Notes: a model not told the origin generated them from the letters alone. A stretch of DNA of 14,620 bases from Clostridiales bacterium (GCA_003343605.1 QAKW01000089.1:1-14620); one strand, 5' to 3'; numbered from the stretch's first letter, positions 1 to 7,326 are shown. Translations and numbers: made by a program.

Positions 1-48
1 TGAATGGCATTCAAGAGGTCAGCGGTTCGATCCCGCTTATCTCCACCA
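1..48 (+). tRNA. tRNA-Ala (anticodon GGC), 3' part only
   Basis: This is the 3' portion of a tRNA cut by the window start. The visible anticodon loop is 4-10 (ATGGCAT) with anticodon GGC at 6-8, which reads the alanine codon GCC. The 3' anticodon strand is 11-15, followed by a 5-nt variable loop (16-20), a T arm with a perfect 5-bp stem (21-25/33-37) around TTCGATC, the 3' acceptor strand 38-44, discriminator A45 and an encoded CCA at 46-48. The base at tRNA position 70 is T (42), as needed for the G3:U70 wobble pair that marks tRNA-Ala. The partner base and the D arm lie outside the window. Confidence 0.93.
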
Positions 49-55
49 AATGATT

Positions 56-83
56 AAAAAACCGCTCTACGGAGCGGTTTTTT
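56..83 (+). terminator. Intrinsic terminator of the tRNA-Ala transcript
   Basis: A 7-bp GC-rich stem (61-67 ACCGCTC with 72-78 GAGCGGT) closes a TACG tetraloop. It is flanked by an A run (56-60) and a T run (79-83), eight bases after the CCA end of the tRNA. Confidence 0.9.
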
Positions 84-99
84 ATTTTACATACACGTT

Positions 100-120
100 T
101 TCTGCCCTTTTAAGGCAGAA
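100..120. repeat. Inverted repeat just upstream of the ferritin promoter
   Basis: TTCTGCC (100-106) is perfectly complementary to GGCAGAA (114-120) across a 7-nt spacer. No T run follows on either strand, so it is not an obvious terminator. It ends 11 bp before the ferritin -35 box, which would suit a regulator site. That role is inferred only from position. Confidence 0.4.
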
Positions 121-131
121 TTGAAGGGCTC

Positions 132-160
132 TTGACGTTTTTTGCTTTTTCTATTATAAT
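132..160 (+). promoter_or_regulatory. Sigma-A promoter for ferritin
   Basis: The -35 box TTGACG (132-137) and a perfect -10 box TATAAT (155-160) are separated by 17 bp. Transcription should begin near 167, about 55 nt before the ferritin ATG at 222. Confidence 0.88.
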
Positions 161-221
161 GAGTTTAACTTTATACCGCCTGCAGGGCGAATCAATATAT
201 TATATAAAGGAGTTTACGGTG

Positions 222-731
222 ATGAACAAAAAAGTTGCAGAGCTGATCAACGATCAGATCAATAAGGAATTTTACTCGGCATACTTATATCTTGAGTTTG
301 CCAATTATTATGCTTCGGTTGGCCTCGATGGGTTTGAAAACTGGTATAAGATTCAGGCGCAGGAAGAGCGTGATCACGCGATGCTTTTTTATCAATATCT
401 GCAAAACAACGGCGAAAAGGTTACCTTTGAGGCGATCGCCAAGCCGGAATGCACCCTCACCGATCACATGGCGCCGCTGAAAAAGGGGCTGGAACACGAA
501 CAATATGTAACCGCGCTGATCAACGCCATTTATGCCGCCGCCTATGAAGACCATGACTTCCGCACCATGCAGCTGCTGGATTGGTTTGTGAAAGAACAGG
601 GTGAAGAAGAGAAAAACGCCACCGATATGATTACCAAAATGGAGCTTTTCGGCTCGGACGCGAAAGGGCTTTATATGCTCAACAGTGAGATGGCGGCCCG
701 CGTTTATTCCGCGCCTTCTCTGGTTTTATAA
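222..731 (+). CDS. ftnA: Bacterial ferritin (FtnA-type, non-haem)
   Basis: A 169-residue ferritin subunit, the usual length. Twenty-four copies form a cytoplasmic shell that oxidises Fe(II) and stores it as a ferric core. All ferroxidase-centre positions of bacterial ferritins are visible: E16 and Y23 on helix A, the E49-x2-H52 pair in EERDH, E93, and Q126/E129 in the segment VKEQGEEE. The start is ATG 222 because AAAGGAG (206-212) sits 9 nt upstream. The open frame reaches back to 132, but that part overlaps the promoter and cannot be translated from this transcript. The gene is monocistronic, with its own promoter and a strong terminator at 747-777. I see no clear Fur or PerR box. Confidence 0.96.
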   Translation: MNKKVAELINDQINKEFYSAYLYLEFANYYASVGLDGFENWYKIQAQEERDHAMLFYQYLQNNGEKVTFEAIAKPECTLTDHMAPLKKGLEHEQYVTALINAIYAAAYEDHDFRTMQLLDWFVKEQGEEEKNATDMITKMELFGSDAKGLYMLNSEMAARVYSAPSLVL

Positions 732-746
732 TGCGCTGCTGATTTT

Positions 747-777
747 AAGGAGGAATCTTGAAAGATTCCTCCTTTTT
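747..777 (+). terminator. Intrinsic terminator after ferritin
   Basis: A perfect 12-bp stem (747-758 with 763-774) closes a TGAA loop and ends in a T run to 777. It begins 16 nt after the ferritin stop codon. Confidence 0.93.
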
Positions 778-788
778 GTTTTCTTGTA

Positions 789-817
789 TGGACTTTCTGA
801 AAGGTTTCTGCTATAAT
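789..817 (+). promoter_or_regulatory. Extended -10 promoter for the SGNH-CE4 gene
   Basis: TATAAT (812-817) carries the extended TG motif (TGC at 809-811). A partial -35 box, TGGACT (789-794), lies 17 bp upstream. It sits between the ferritin terminator and the ATG at 849. Confidence 0.75.
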
Positions 818-848
818 TTGGGCAGATTATGAAAAGGCGGCACAGAGG

Positions 849-2645
849 ATGAACAAGAAAAAGTGGCTGATAGGCGGCCTGGGGCTGCTGGCGCTGGCGG
901 CTGCGCTGATTGCGGCGTTCAATATCATTGTGGATCCGTTCGGCGTTTTTGGCGACCGGTTTTTCAATTGGTATTCTTATAATATGACGCAGGAAACCAG
1001 CGTCGCCAAGATTGCCTACCTGGAGCGGCATCATGAAGAATATGATTCCTATATTCTCGGCTCCGGAAGCGCTTCGGCTTATCTGCCTGAAACGCTTGAG
1101 CAGTATCAGGACGCCCGCTATTACAATCTTTTTACCCAGAGCTGCAGCGCTGCAGAATATCAGGCGCTGGCGGAATATCTGCTGGCCCATTATGAGGTGC
1201 GCAACCTGATTCTGTGCATCGGGCCGGAAGAGGCGCAGGCTTCCCGCGGGCCGGTGAAGCAGCATGCCGCGGTAACCGGGGAAAACCGGCTTGCCTTCTA
1301 TTTGAAATATGCGTTTGCCAGCCCGGGATACGGCATCGATAAACTGCGCTCCCGCGCGGCGGACACGGTGCTTGCGCAGCCCTTCGATCAATTTCTGGCG
1401 GAAACCGGCTGCTACGACCGGCGGGCGGAGGATGTATCGCGGCTGGAGGAAACAGCGCCGGAAGCCTCCCTTCCTGAGGCCGGGGATGAGGCCGCGGCCC
1501 TGCCCCGGGCGGCGGAATGCGCCCAGGCGGTTGCCGCGATCAGCCGGCTTTGCCGCGCGCAGGGCGTGGCGTTTACAGTGGTTTTTTCGCCGGTATATGC
1601 CGGCCTATGGGATCTGAGCGGTTCGGATACGCTGCGCGCTTATAAAGAGTTGTTGGCCGACGCGGCGGATTATTGGGATTTCAGCAGCTCCGCGATCTCG
1701 TTTGAGAGCCGCTACTTTTATGATGAACATCATTTCCGCAATGCGGTTGGCGATATGGTGCTTGCAAAGATTTTTGATGAGGCGGCGGGATGTGCCCCTG
1801 AAAATTTCGGCATCCGGGTTACGAAGGAAACCGCCGGCGCGCCGGCGGATTTTTCCGCGGCGGATGTGAGCCGGTATACGGCGGATGTGCCGGTTTTGAT
1901 GTATCATCATTTCGATCAAACGGCGCAGAATGAAACCACCGTATCCGCCGCGCTGTTTGAAGAGCAGATCCGCGCGCTGAGCGAGGCGGGCTATCAGGCG
2001 GTTTCGTTTGAGGAGATGATCCGCTACGTGGATGATGGAATACCGCTGCCGGAAAAACCGGTTTGCATCACGATGGACGACGGTTATCTGAGCAATTATG
2101 AAATTGCCTTTCCGATCTTAAAGAAATATAATATGAAGGCCACGATTTTTGCCATCGGCTGCTCGATCGGGCGCGATACCTATAAGGATACCGCATTTTC
2201 TATTACCCCGCATTTCAGCTACGCGCAGGCGGCGGAGATGATGGATTCCGGGCTGATCAGCATCCAGTCGCATACCTATGACATGCATCAGTGGCCCCCT
2301 TATGAAACCGGGGAACAGGTGAGAAAAAATATCGACCGCTTTGCAGATGAGGCGGAAGAAGCCTATATTGCCGTTTTGGAAGAGGATACGCAGCAATACC
2401 GGGCGGAATTCGAAGCGCAAACCGGGCATACGCTGAATGTTCTTGCTTATCCGGGCGGGGTTTATAATACCCTGAGCGAGGTAACCTTCCGCCGGCTGGG
2501 CTTCCGCGTTACCCTGACAACCCAGAGCGATTCCGTGAACACCTTGGTTCAGGGGCTGCCGCAATCGCTGTTTGCCCTCTACCGCTATGATATTACCGAA
2601 GAGCTTACCGCCGCCGCATTACTGGAAATGCTTGCGGCTGTTTGA
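849..2645 (+). CDS. Membrane-anchored SGNH-hydrolase-like / CE4 polysaccharide deacetylase fusion
   Basis: A 598-residue two-domain protein. Residues 6-27 form a hydrophobic N-terminal anchor, followed by VDPFGVF, a motif I associate with membrane-tethered SGNH proteins of surface-polysaccharide systems. Residues about 65-310 look SGNH-like: the nucleophile block is GSGSAS (71-76) and the C-terminal Asp/His block is DEHHF (292-296). Residues about 345-598 are a CE4 (NodB-type) deacetylase domain: it opens with PVLMYHH (348-354), has the TMDDG metal/base motif (D410, D411), the SHTYDMH motif (H475, H480) and YPGG (534-537). The expected role is removal of acyl groups from an extracellular polysaccharide or wall glycan, with both domains outside the membrane; the substrate is unknown. 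The ATG at 849 follows a modest AAAGG 11 nt upstream. An alpha-galactosidase gene follows 85 nt downstream with no terminator between, so co-transcription is likely. Confidence 0.85.
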   Translation: MNKKKWLIGGLGLLALAAALIAAFNIIVDPFGVFGDRFFNWYSYNMTQETSVAKIAYLERHHEEYDSYILGSGSASAYLPETLEQYQDARYYNLFTQSCSAAEYQALAEYLLAHYEVRNLILCIGPEEAQASRGPVKQHAAVTGENRLAFYLKYAFASPGYGIDKLRSRAADTVLAQPFDQFLAETGCYDRRAEDVSRLEETAPEASLPEAGDEAAALPRAAECAQAVAAISRLCRAQGVAFTVVFSPVYAGLWDLSGSDTLRAYKELLADAADYWDFSSSAISFESRYFYDEHHFRNAVGDMVLAKIFDEAAGCAPENFGIRVTKETAGAPADFSAADVSRYTADVPVLMYHHFDQTAQNETTVSAALFEEQIRALSEAGYQAVSFEEMIRYVDDGIPLPEKPVCITMDDGYLSNYEIAFPILKKYNMKATIFAIGCSIGRDTYKDTAFSITPHFSYAQAAEMMDSGLISIQSHTYDMHQWPPYETGEQVRKNIDRFADEAEEAYIAVLEEDTQQYRAEFEAQTGHTLNVLAYPGGVYNTLSEVTFRRLGFRVTLTTQSDSVNTLVQGLPQSLFALYRYDITEELTAAALLEMLAAV

Positions 2646-2730
2646 TAAAATGGAAGGCGGGAGATTGGCGGCGATACAATCGGGTGCGGTAAAAATTCAA
2701 TACATCGGAAAATGCATGGAGAAATAAGGG

Positions 2731-4887
2731 ATGATTACATATCAAGCAGAAAACCAGCGGTTTACGCTGGAAACAGAAAACACACGGTATATTTTTGAGA
2801 TTTTATACGAAAAGTATCTCGTTCATCTGTATTATGGGGCGAAAAATGAGGCCGCGGCCGTTTATGACGCCCGGTATAAATCATTTGCCCCTTATATGGC
2901 GGAACACGGGAGCACTTACAGCCCCGACACCTGCCTGGCGGAATTTTCAGGTTTTGGCAGCGGAGATTTCAGAGCCACTTCGCTGAAGCTGCGGAATCCG
3001 AATGGAGACAGTGTCTGTTCTTTTGCATACCGGGATCACCGTATTTTTGGTGGACGCCTGGAACTGCCGGGGCTGCCCTTTGCGGAGGCGGATGATGATA
3101 CACAGACACTGGAACTGGCGCTGGAGGATCCTGCAACCGGCTGCAGTGTGAAGCTTTATTATACGCTGTTTCCCCGGGAAGATGTGATCTCCCGCTATGC
3201 GGTGATTCAGAATGGCACCGGCGGGGATGCTGTAATCGAAAAGTGTATGAGCCTGCTGCTGGATTTGCCGGGCTGTGAATATGATATGATCAGTCTTTAC
3301 GGCAGTCACAACAGTGAGCGGCATTATCAGCGCCGGCCTTTGTTCCACGGTAATCAAAGCATCAGCTCCCGGCGGGGGGCTTCCAGCCATCAGTATAATC
3401 CGTTTATTGCACTTTGTGAACACACCGCCACCGAAACGGCCGGGGAGGTTTACGGATTCAACTTTGTTTACAGCGGCAATTTTCTGGACGAGGTGGAGGT
3501 GGATCAGCTTTGCGGAACCCGGGTGCAGATCGGGCTGGGATCCGAGAATTTCCGCTGGCTGCTGGAGCCCGGCGAGCGCTTTGTGACGCCGGAGGCGGTG
3601 ATGACCTATTCTGCCGCAGGCATCGGGCAGATGAGCCGGAACTTTCACCGGTTTATCCGCGGGCATATCCTGCCGCCGGAGCCCTATGAAAAACGGCCGG
3701 TGGTACTGAATACCTGGGAGGCCTGCCTGTTTAGTATCAACGAAGAGGAGCTGCTTCGCTTTGCCGATGCCGCCGCAGAATGCGGTATGGATATGGTGGT
3801 GATGGATGACGGGTGGTTTGGAGCCCGCAACAACGACAAGGCGGGATTGGGCGATTGGTTCGCCAACCCTCATAAATTTAAAGACGGCCTGGCCGTATTT
3901 GCGGACCGTATGAAAGCAAAGGGAATCAAATTCGGCATCTGGATCGAGCCGGAGATGGTCAATCCCGATTCCGAGCTTTACCGGGCGCATCCCGATTGGT
4001 GCCTGCAGGTGCACGGCAGGGAAAATCTGCTTTCCCGGAATCAGCTGGTGCTGGATATGGCCAACCCCGCGGTACTGGACTATCTGAAAAAGAGCTTTTC
4101 CGAGACCTTTGAGGGCGTGGCGCCGGATTATTTCAAATGGGATATGAACCGCCATATGTCTGAGGTAGGCTCCGCCGTTCTGCCGCCGAAACGGCAGGGA
4201 GAGGCCGCATACCGCTATATGCTGGGGGTATATGAGCTGTACCGCTGGTTTCGGCGGAAATTTCCCCATGCCATGATCGAAAACTGTTCCGGCGGTGGCG
4301 GGCGCTATGATTTGGGGATGATGAAATACAGCACAATGATCTGGACCAGCGATAATACCTGGCCCAAGCCGCGGATCAAGATTCAGTATTCATCCATGCT
4401 GGCCTATCCGGCAGCCACGATGAGCTGTCATGTCTCCAACCCCAAGAATGTCTGTGCCGATCCGGCGGTGCTGAAGTTCCGCTGGCAGGTGGCGGTGGGC
4501 GGTGCGTTGGGCTATGAGCTGCATCTGCCCAATGCTTCGCGGGAGATCAAGGATACCATCCGGCGGCAGATCGCCGATTACCGTGAATATGAGGATCTGA
4601 TTTTGCGGGGAGATTACTATCCGCTCTGCAATCCCTATGAAAAGGAGATCAGCGCTTACTATTATACAAATACGGATCATAGCCGGATCCTGCTCAGCGC
4701 TTTGCAGAACAGCGGTTTTTCAGGAGAGGTCTATCGGCTGAAGATCCCCGGGGCGCAGCCCGACGCCGTGTATTACGATAAAATCAACGATACCACCCTG
4801 ACCGGCCGCCGGCTGATCGACGGAATTCGCTATAAGACAAAGGATGCAGATCCCTATGGAGAAATGTGGTATTTTATAAAACAATAA
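2731..4887 (+). CDS. Alpha-galactosidase, GH36
   Basis: A 718-residue GH36 retaining alpha-galactosidase, close to the usual 720-745 residues. It hydrolyses terminal alpha-1,6-galactose from sugars such as melibiose and raffinose. There is no signal peptide, so it is cytoplasmic and acts on imported sugar. An N-terminal beta-sandwich region (about 1-310) precedes the catalytic barrel. Family landmarks are DDGWFG (D359, D360), IEPEMVNPDSELYR, the nucleophile Asp471 in KWDMNR, the CSGGGGRYD block, and the acid/base Asp541 in WTSDNTW. The 70-residue gap between the two catalytic Asp matches, from memory, that in Geobacillus enzymes. The start has GGAG (2718-2721) 9 nt upstream. No convincing promoter is visible in 2646-2730, so it is probably read from the promoter at 789. 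The next gene begins 13 nt after its stop codon. Confidence 0.95.
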   Translation: MITYQAENQRFTLETENTRYIFEILYEKYLVHLYYGAKNEAAAVYDARYKSFAPYMAEHGSTYSPDTCLAEFSGFGSGDFRATSLKLRNPNGDSVCSFAYRDHRIFGGRLELPGLPFAEADDDTQTLELALEDPATGCSVKLYYTLFPREDVISRYAVIQNGTGGDAVIEKCMSLLLDLPGCEYDMISLYGSHNSERHYQRRPLFHGNQSISSRRGASSHQYNPFIALCEHTATETAGEVYGFNFVYSGNFLDEVEVDQLCGTRVQIGLGSENFRWLLEPGERFVTPEAVMTYSAAGIGQMSRNFHRFIRGHILPPEPYEKRPVVLNTWEACLFSINEEELLRFADAAAECGMDMVVMDDGWFGARNNDKAGLGDWFANPHKFKDGLAVFADRMKAKGIKFGIWIEPEMVNPDSELYRAHPDWCLQVHGRENLLSRNQLVLDMANPAVLDYLKKSFSETFEGVAPDYFKWDMNRHMSEVGSAVLPPKRQGEAAYRYMLGVYELYRWFRRKFPHAMIENCSGGGGRYDLGMMKYSTMIWTSDNTWPKPRIKIQYSSMLAYPAATMSCHVSNPKNVCADPAVLKFRWQVAVGGALGYELHLPNASREIKDTIRRQIADYREYEDLILRGDYYPLCNPYEKEISAYYYTNTDHSRILLSALQNSGFSGEVYRLKIPGAQPDAVYYDKINDTTLTGRRLIDGIRYKTKDADPYGEMWYFIKQ

Positions 4888-4900
4888 AGGAGATATATCA

Positions 4901-5611
4901 ATGAAAATACGGTTTATGAGCTATAATATCCAGACCTGCCATGATTTTTATTCCCGGGAGATCAATGTATCGGGCATTGCCGAGGTGATCCGCAGGATGA
5001 ACGCCGATGTGATCGGCCTGAATGAAGTGCGGGATGAGGGCCCGGCGGAAGATTACTTTTCTATGGCGGGGCAGCTGGCGGAAGAGCTGAATATGCAGTT
5101 TTATTTTGCAAGGGCCGTTACCTTTAAGAGCGGTCCGTACGGAAATGCCGTTCTCTCCCGCTACCCGCTTTCGGGGCTGGAAACGCACGCCATTGAAAAT
5201 GCGCCCAAAGAAACCTGCACACGCTATTTTGAACCGCGCTGTGTCTTAAAGGCGCATCTGGACGCCGGGCGCGGCGCGGATATTCTGGTTTCCCATTTTG
5301 GTTTGAATGTCAGCGAGCAGGAGCTGGCGGTAAAAAAGGTGCTGGAGCTGAAAGACCGGCTGGCCGGGCCGGTGGTGATGATGGGTGATCTGAACGCTCA
5401 GCCGCACGATGCGGTATTGCAGCCGCTTTTTGAAGCGTTTTCCGATACTGCCGCCGCCGCGCAGGAAAAGCTGCTGACCTTTCCTTCGGATCATCCTTCC
5501 ATTAAAATCGATTATATTTTTCTGTCCGGCGGGCTTTCCGCAGAGCATGTTGAGGTTCCGCCGATCATTGCTTCCGATCATCTGCCGTATATCGCAGATA
5601 TTACGCTTTGA
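4901..5611 (+). CDS. Endonuclease/exonuclease/phosphatase (EEP) family hydrolase
   Basis: A complete 236-residue EEP-fold metal-dependent hydrolase with no signal peptide. Family residues appear in order: N9 in SYNIQ, the metal-binding E42 in LNEV, GNAVLSRYP (81-89), H132 in SHFGLN, GDLNAQP (162-168, with D163 and N165), D204 in IDYIF, and the terminal SDH (D226, H227). The fold covers nucleases, sphingomyelinase- and inositol-phosphatase-like enzymes and other phosphodiesterases; the substrate cannot be told from these motifs. The start is supported by AAAGGAG (4886-4892), which overlaps the stop codon of the alpha-galactosidase gene, 8 nt before ATG 4901. That tight spacing argues for one operon, so a role in sugar-phosphate or cell-envelope metabolism is possible. 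Confidence 0.88.
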   Translation: MKIRFMSYNIQTCHDFYSREINVSGIAEVIRRMNADVIGLNEVRDEGPAEDYFSMAGQLAEELNMQFYFARAVTFKSGPYGNAVLSRYPLSGLETHAIENAPKETCTRYFEPRCVLKAHLDAGRGADILVSHFGLNVSEQELAVKKVLELKDRLAGPVVMMGDLNAQPHDAVLQPLFEAFSDTAAAAQEKLLTFPSDHPSIKIDYIFLSGGLSAEHVEVPPIIASDHLPYIADITL

Positions 5612-5648
5612 AAAATACCCCTTCCGTTTCAAGGGAGATGTTCATAAG

Positions 5649-5685
5649 ACAGCCACAGCAATTTACTCTGCTGTGGCTGTTCTTG
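5649..5685 (+). terminator. Terminator-like hairpin ending the SGNH-CE4/alpha-galactosidase/EEP unit
   Basis: A perfect 12-bp stem (5649-5660 with 5669-5680) closes an 8-nt loop. Only a short, interrupted T tract (TTCTT) follows, so termination may be incomplete. It lies 38 nt after the EEP stop codon. Confidence 0.75.
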
Positions 5686-5711
5686 CATTCTTTGCTGCGA
5701 TGTGATATCAT
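5683..5711 (+). promoter_or_regulatory. Candidate promoter for the hydrolase-deaminase gene
   Basis: TTGCAT (5683-5688) and TATCAT (5706-5711) are 17 bp apart, and the -10 box has an extended TG (5703-5704). It lies directly behind the preceding hairpin. Its transcript would have a leader of about 150 nt before ATG 5866. Confidence 0.5.
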
Positions 5712-5772
5712 GAAATTAAACGAACTTACATACCTGGAGTTGTTGTAACAAATATCGAAGGAGATTTTCTTG

Positions 5773-5811
5773 ATGAGAGAAGCCCTTGGAAAGAACATGG
5801 ACCGTTATTAG
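5773..5811 (+). CDS. Possible 12-codon leader ORF
   Basis: ATG 5773 has a good Shine-Dalgarno sequence, AAGGAG (5758-5763), 9 nt upstream. The reading frame (MREALGKNMDRY) ends at TAG 5809-5811. It is in the same frame as the downstream hydrolase-deaminase gene. It could be a short leader peptide, part of a decayed gene, or chance. No similarity is recognised. Confidence 0.25.
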   Translation: MREALGKNMDRY

Positions 5812-5865
5812 CCACCTCGTGATTTTGCAGACAACATTATCATTGAATCACGGAGGTTTCTATGT

Positions 5866-6915
5866 ATGAAATTAGAGAAAAACTGCGCCCTGCTGGTCAT
5901 TGACATTCAGCAGGAGGACTTCATGGAAATGAACGAAAACAACATGGATGAGCCGCGATGGGAGGTCATCCGCAACGGCAGGCGTGTGCTGGATGTATTC
6001 CGGGCGAAAAAACTGCCGGTTATTCAAATCAAAGAATGCCACCGCCCAGACATGGTGGACTTCGGACGGGAGTTGGACGGCTCTGAAGGAATCCACTGCG
6101 TCGAAAACCGCCCGGAGAACGACTATGCCAAACTGACCTACCCGATAGAAGGGGAATACTTGATTTCCAAGCGTCGTTACAGCGCCTTCTTTGCCACGGA
6201 TTTGGAAATACTGCTGAAAGGTCTGGGCGTTGATACGCTTTATATGATCGGTGGGCTGACGGACGTTTGCATTCATTATACAGCGGTAGATGCCCATCAA
6301 AATGACTACCATATCCATGTCGTGACGGATGCCGTGGCCGGTTCTTCCAAAGAAGCCCATGAGGGCGCACTGCGGGCCATCCACTATTTGCAGCGGGACG
6401 CGCTCATCACAACGGCGGATGTGGAATCCGCTTTGACTGATGATTCCACGCCGGAGGATGAAGCCTTTATGCGTGAGGCGATCCGTCTTTCCAAGCTCGC
6501 CGTGGAACACGGCAATGAGCCGTTCGGCGCAGTGCTGGTGAAAGATGGCAATATCATGTTCAGCAGCGAAAACCAAATCTATACGAAACACGACCCCACC
6601 TTTCACGCAGAAGCCGGTTTGATCCGGGAGTTCTGCACACAGACTGCCATTACCGATCTGCACGAATACACCCTCTATTCCAGCTGTGAACCCTGCTTCA
6701 TGTGCAGCGGCGCAACGGTGTGGGAAAAGCTGGGTCGGCTGGTGTATGGCGCCAGCAATACGGAACTGGAAGGCATCCTCGGAAAAAAGGGCTGTAACTG
6801 CTCCAAGCTGGTGTTTGATAATTCGTTTTGGCAGCCACAGGTCACGGAGGGCGTTTTGCGGGAAGAAAGTCTTGCGGTTTTGCAGGAGTATTTCGGAAAT
6901 CATACGAAGGGTTAA
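5866..6915 (+). CDS. Isochorismatase-like cysteine hydrolase fused to a Zn-dependent nucleoside deaminase
   Basis: A 349-residue cytoplasmic protein with two enzyme domains. Residues 1-185 are an isochorismatase-family amidohydrolase with the full catalytic triad: D13 in VIDIQQ, K102 in ISKRRY and nucleophile C135 in GGLTDVCIH. This family includes nicotinamidase, N-carbamoylsarcosine amidase and ureidoacrylate amidohydrolase. Residues about 196-349 are a cytidine-deaminase-fold domain of the guanine/tRNA-adenosine type, with HAE (H248, E250) and PCFMC (C277, C280) as Zn ligands and proton shuttle. A fused pair suggests consecutive steps that release ammonia from a purine, pyrimidine or creatinine-like compound; the substrate is unknown. 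ATG 5866 is chosen because CGGAGG (5851-5856) lies 9 nt upstream. Codon choice (many GAC, AAC, ATC, few GCG) differs by eye from its neighbours. It stands alone between terminators. Confidence 0.9.
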   Translation: MKLEKNCALLVIDIQQEDFMEMNENNMDEPRWEVIRNGRRVLDVFRAKKLPVIQIKECHRPDMVDFGRELDGSEGIHCVENRPENDYAKLTYPIEGEYLISKRRYSAFFATDLEILLKGLGVDTLYMIGGLTDVCIHYTAVDAHQNDYHIHVVTDAVAGSSKEAHEGALRAIHYLQRDALITTADVESALTDDSTPEDEAFMREAIRLSKLAVEHGNEPFGAVLVKDGNIMFSSENQIYTKHDPTFHAEAGLIREFCTQTAITDLHEYTLYSSCEPCFMCSGATVWEKLGRLVYGASNTELEGILGKKGCNCSKLVFDNSFWQPQVTEGVLREESLAVLQEYFGNHTKG

Positions 6916-7020
6916 TATCATTTACTTCATAGTATGGTCCAGCAGATTCCTGTTTACCGAACAAGCAATGGCGCACTTCTATACGGGGTAACCCCGAATG
7001 CGTGCTCAGCAAAGCCGAAC

Positions 7021-7052
7021 GCCCCGGGCATCTGAATGTCTGGGGCATTTTT
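7021..7052 (+). terminator. Intrinsic terminator after the hydrolase-deaminase gene
   Basis: A 10-bp stem with two G-U pairs (7021-7030 with 7037-7046) closes a 6-nt loop and runs into a T tract at 7048-7052. It is about 105 nt past the stop codon. Confidence 0.85.
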
Positions 7053-7111
7053 CGTCACTGCGTTCCGAGCTAGGAATACTTCCCTTGCGTCGCTTTACGG
7101 CTATTTGATGA

Positions 7112-7155
7112 AGGCAAACGGCATGACCGCGAAAGTCACGCCGTTTGCCTGTTTT
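7112..7155 (+). terminator. Second strong terminator-like hairpin
   Basis: An 11-bp perfect stem (7112-7122 with 7140-7150) continues past one A-C mismatch into TGAC/GTCA (7124-7127/7135-7138) with a 7-nt loop, and is followed by GTTTT. It could be read on either strand, but only the plus side has a T tract. Confidence 0.7.
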
Positions 7156-7211
7156 ACTGTCTTATGGACGCCCCCACAAACGGAAGGGGTATTTTTGTGA
7201 TAAAAGTTCAT

Positions 7212-7250
7212 AATAATTATCAAAAAAACAATTTAATATTGACAATTATT
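7212..7250. repeat. Inverted repeat over the -35 box of the first lipoprotein gene
   Basis: AATAATTATCA (7212-7222) is complementary to TGACAATTATT (7240-7250) at 10 of 11 positions, across a 17-bp spacer. The right arm covers most of the -35 hexamer, so this could be an operator. The region is very AT-rich, so chance is a real alternative. Confidence 0.35.
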
Positions 7251-7267
7251 TCTAAATCATGTATGAT
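7239..7267 (+). promoter_or_regulatory. Sigma-A promoter for the first lipoprotein gene
   Basis: A perfect -35 box TTGACA (7239-7244) and TATGAT (7262-7267) are spaced by 17 bp, with AT-rich DNA upstream. The predicted start of transcription is near 7274. Confidence 0.85.
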
Positions 7268-7326
7268 AATGACAGATATGCGAATCATATTAGAGAGAAA
7301 TTTGAATATAAAAGGGGGTTCATCTT

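Larger units (their letters stand above)
6916..7196. other. Gene-free stretch with stacked hairpins
   Basis: No convincing gene lies between the deaminase fusion and the lipoprotein promoter region. The stretch holds a small CGGGG/CCCCG hairpin (6984-6996), two strong terminators (7021-7052 and 7112-7155) and a weak CCCC/GGGG hairpin before a T run (7172-7195). The part between them (7053-7111) shows no recognisable feature. It may be debris of an insertion boundary. Confidence 0.5.

Noticed and set aside
132..221. N-terminal extension of the ferritin reading frame
   Set aside because: It starts inside the promoter -35 box and has no ribosome site; ATG 222 has AAAGGAG and the conserved ferritin N-terminus.
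2646..2730. Separate promoter for the alpha-galactosidase gene
   Set aside because: TACAAT (2675-2680) is a possible -10 box but has no -35 box at a workable distance.
2947..4269. Long minus-strand frame (440 codons) opposite the alpha-galactosidase gene
   Set aside because: It is a shadow of a GH36 gene with intact catalytic motifs; it has no recognisable domain or credible ribosome site.
5872..6921. Minus-strand frame of 349 codons opposite the hydrolase-deaminase gene
   Set aside because: It mirrors the real gene almost exactly; the plus strand has both catalytic sites and a ribosome site.
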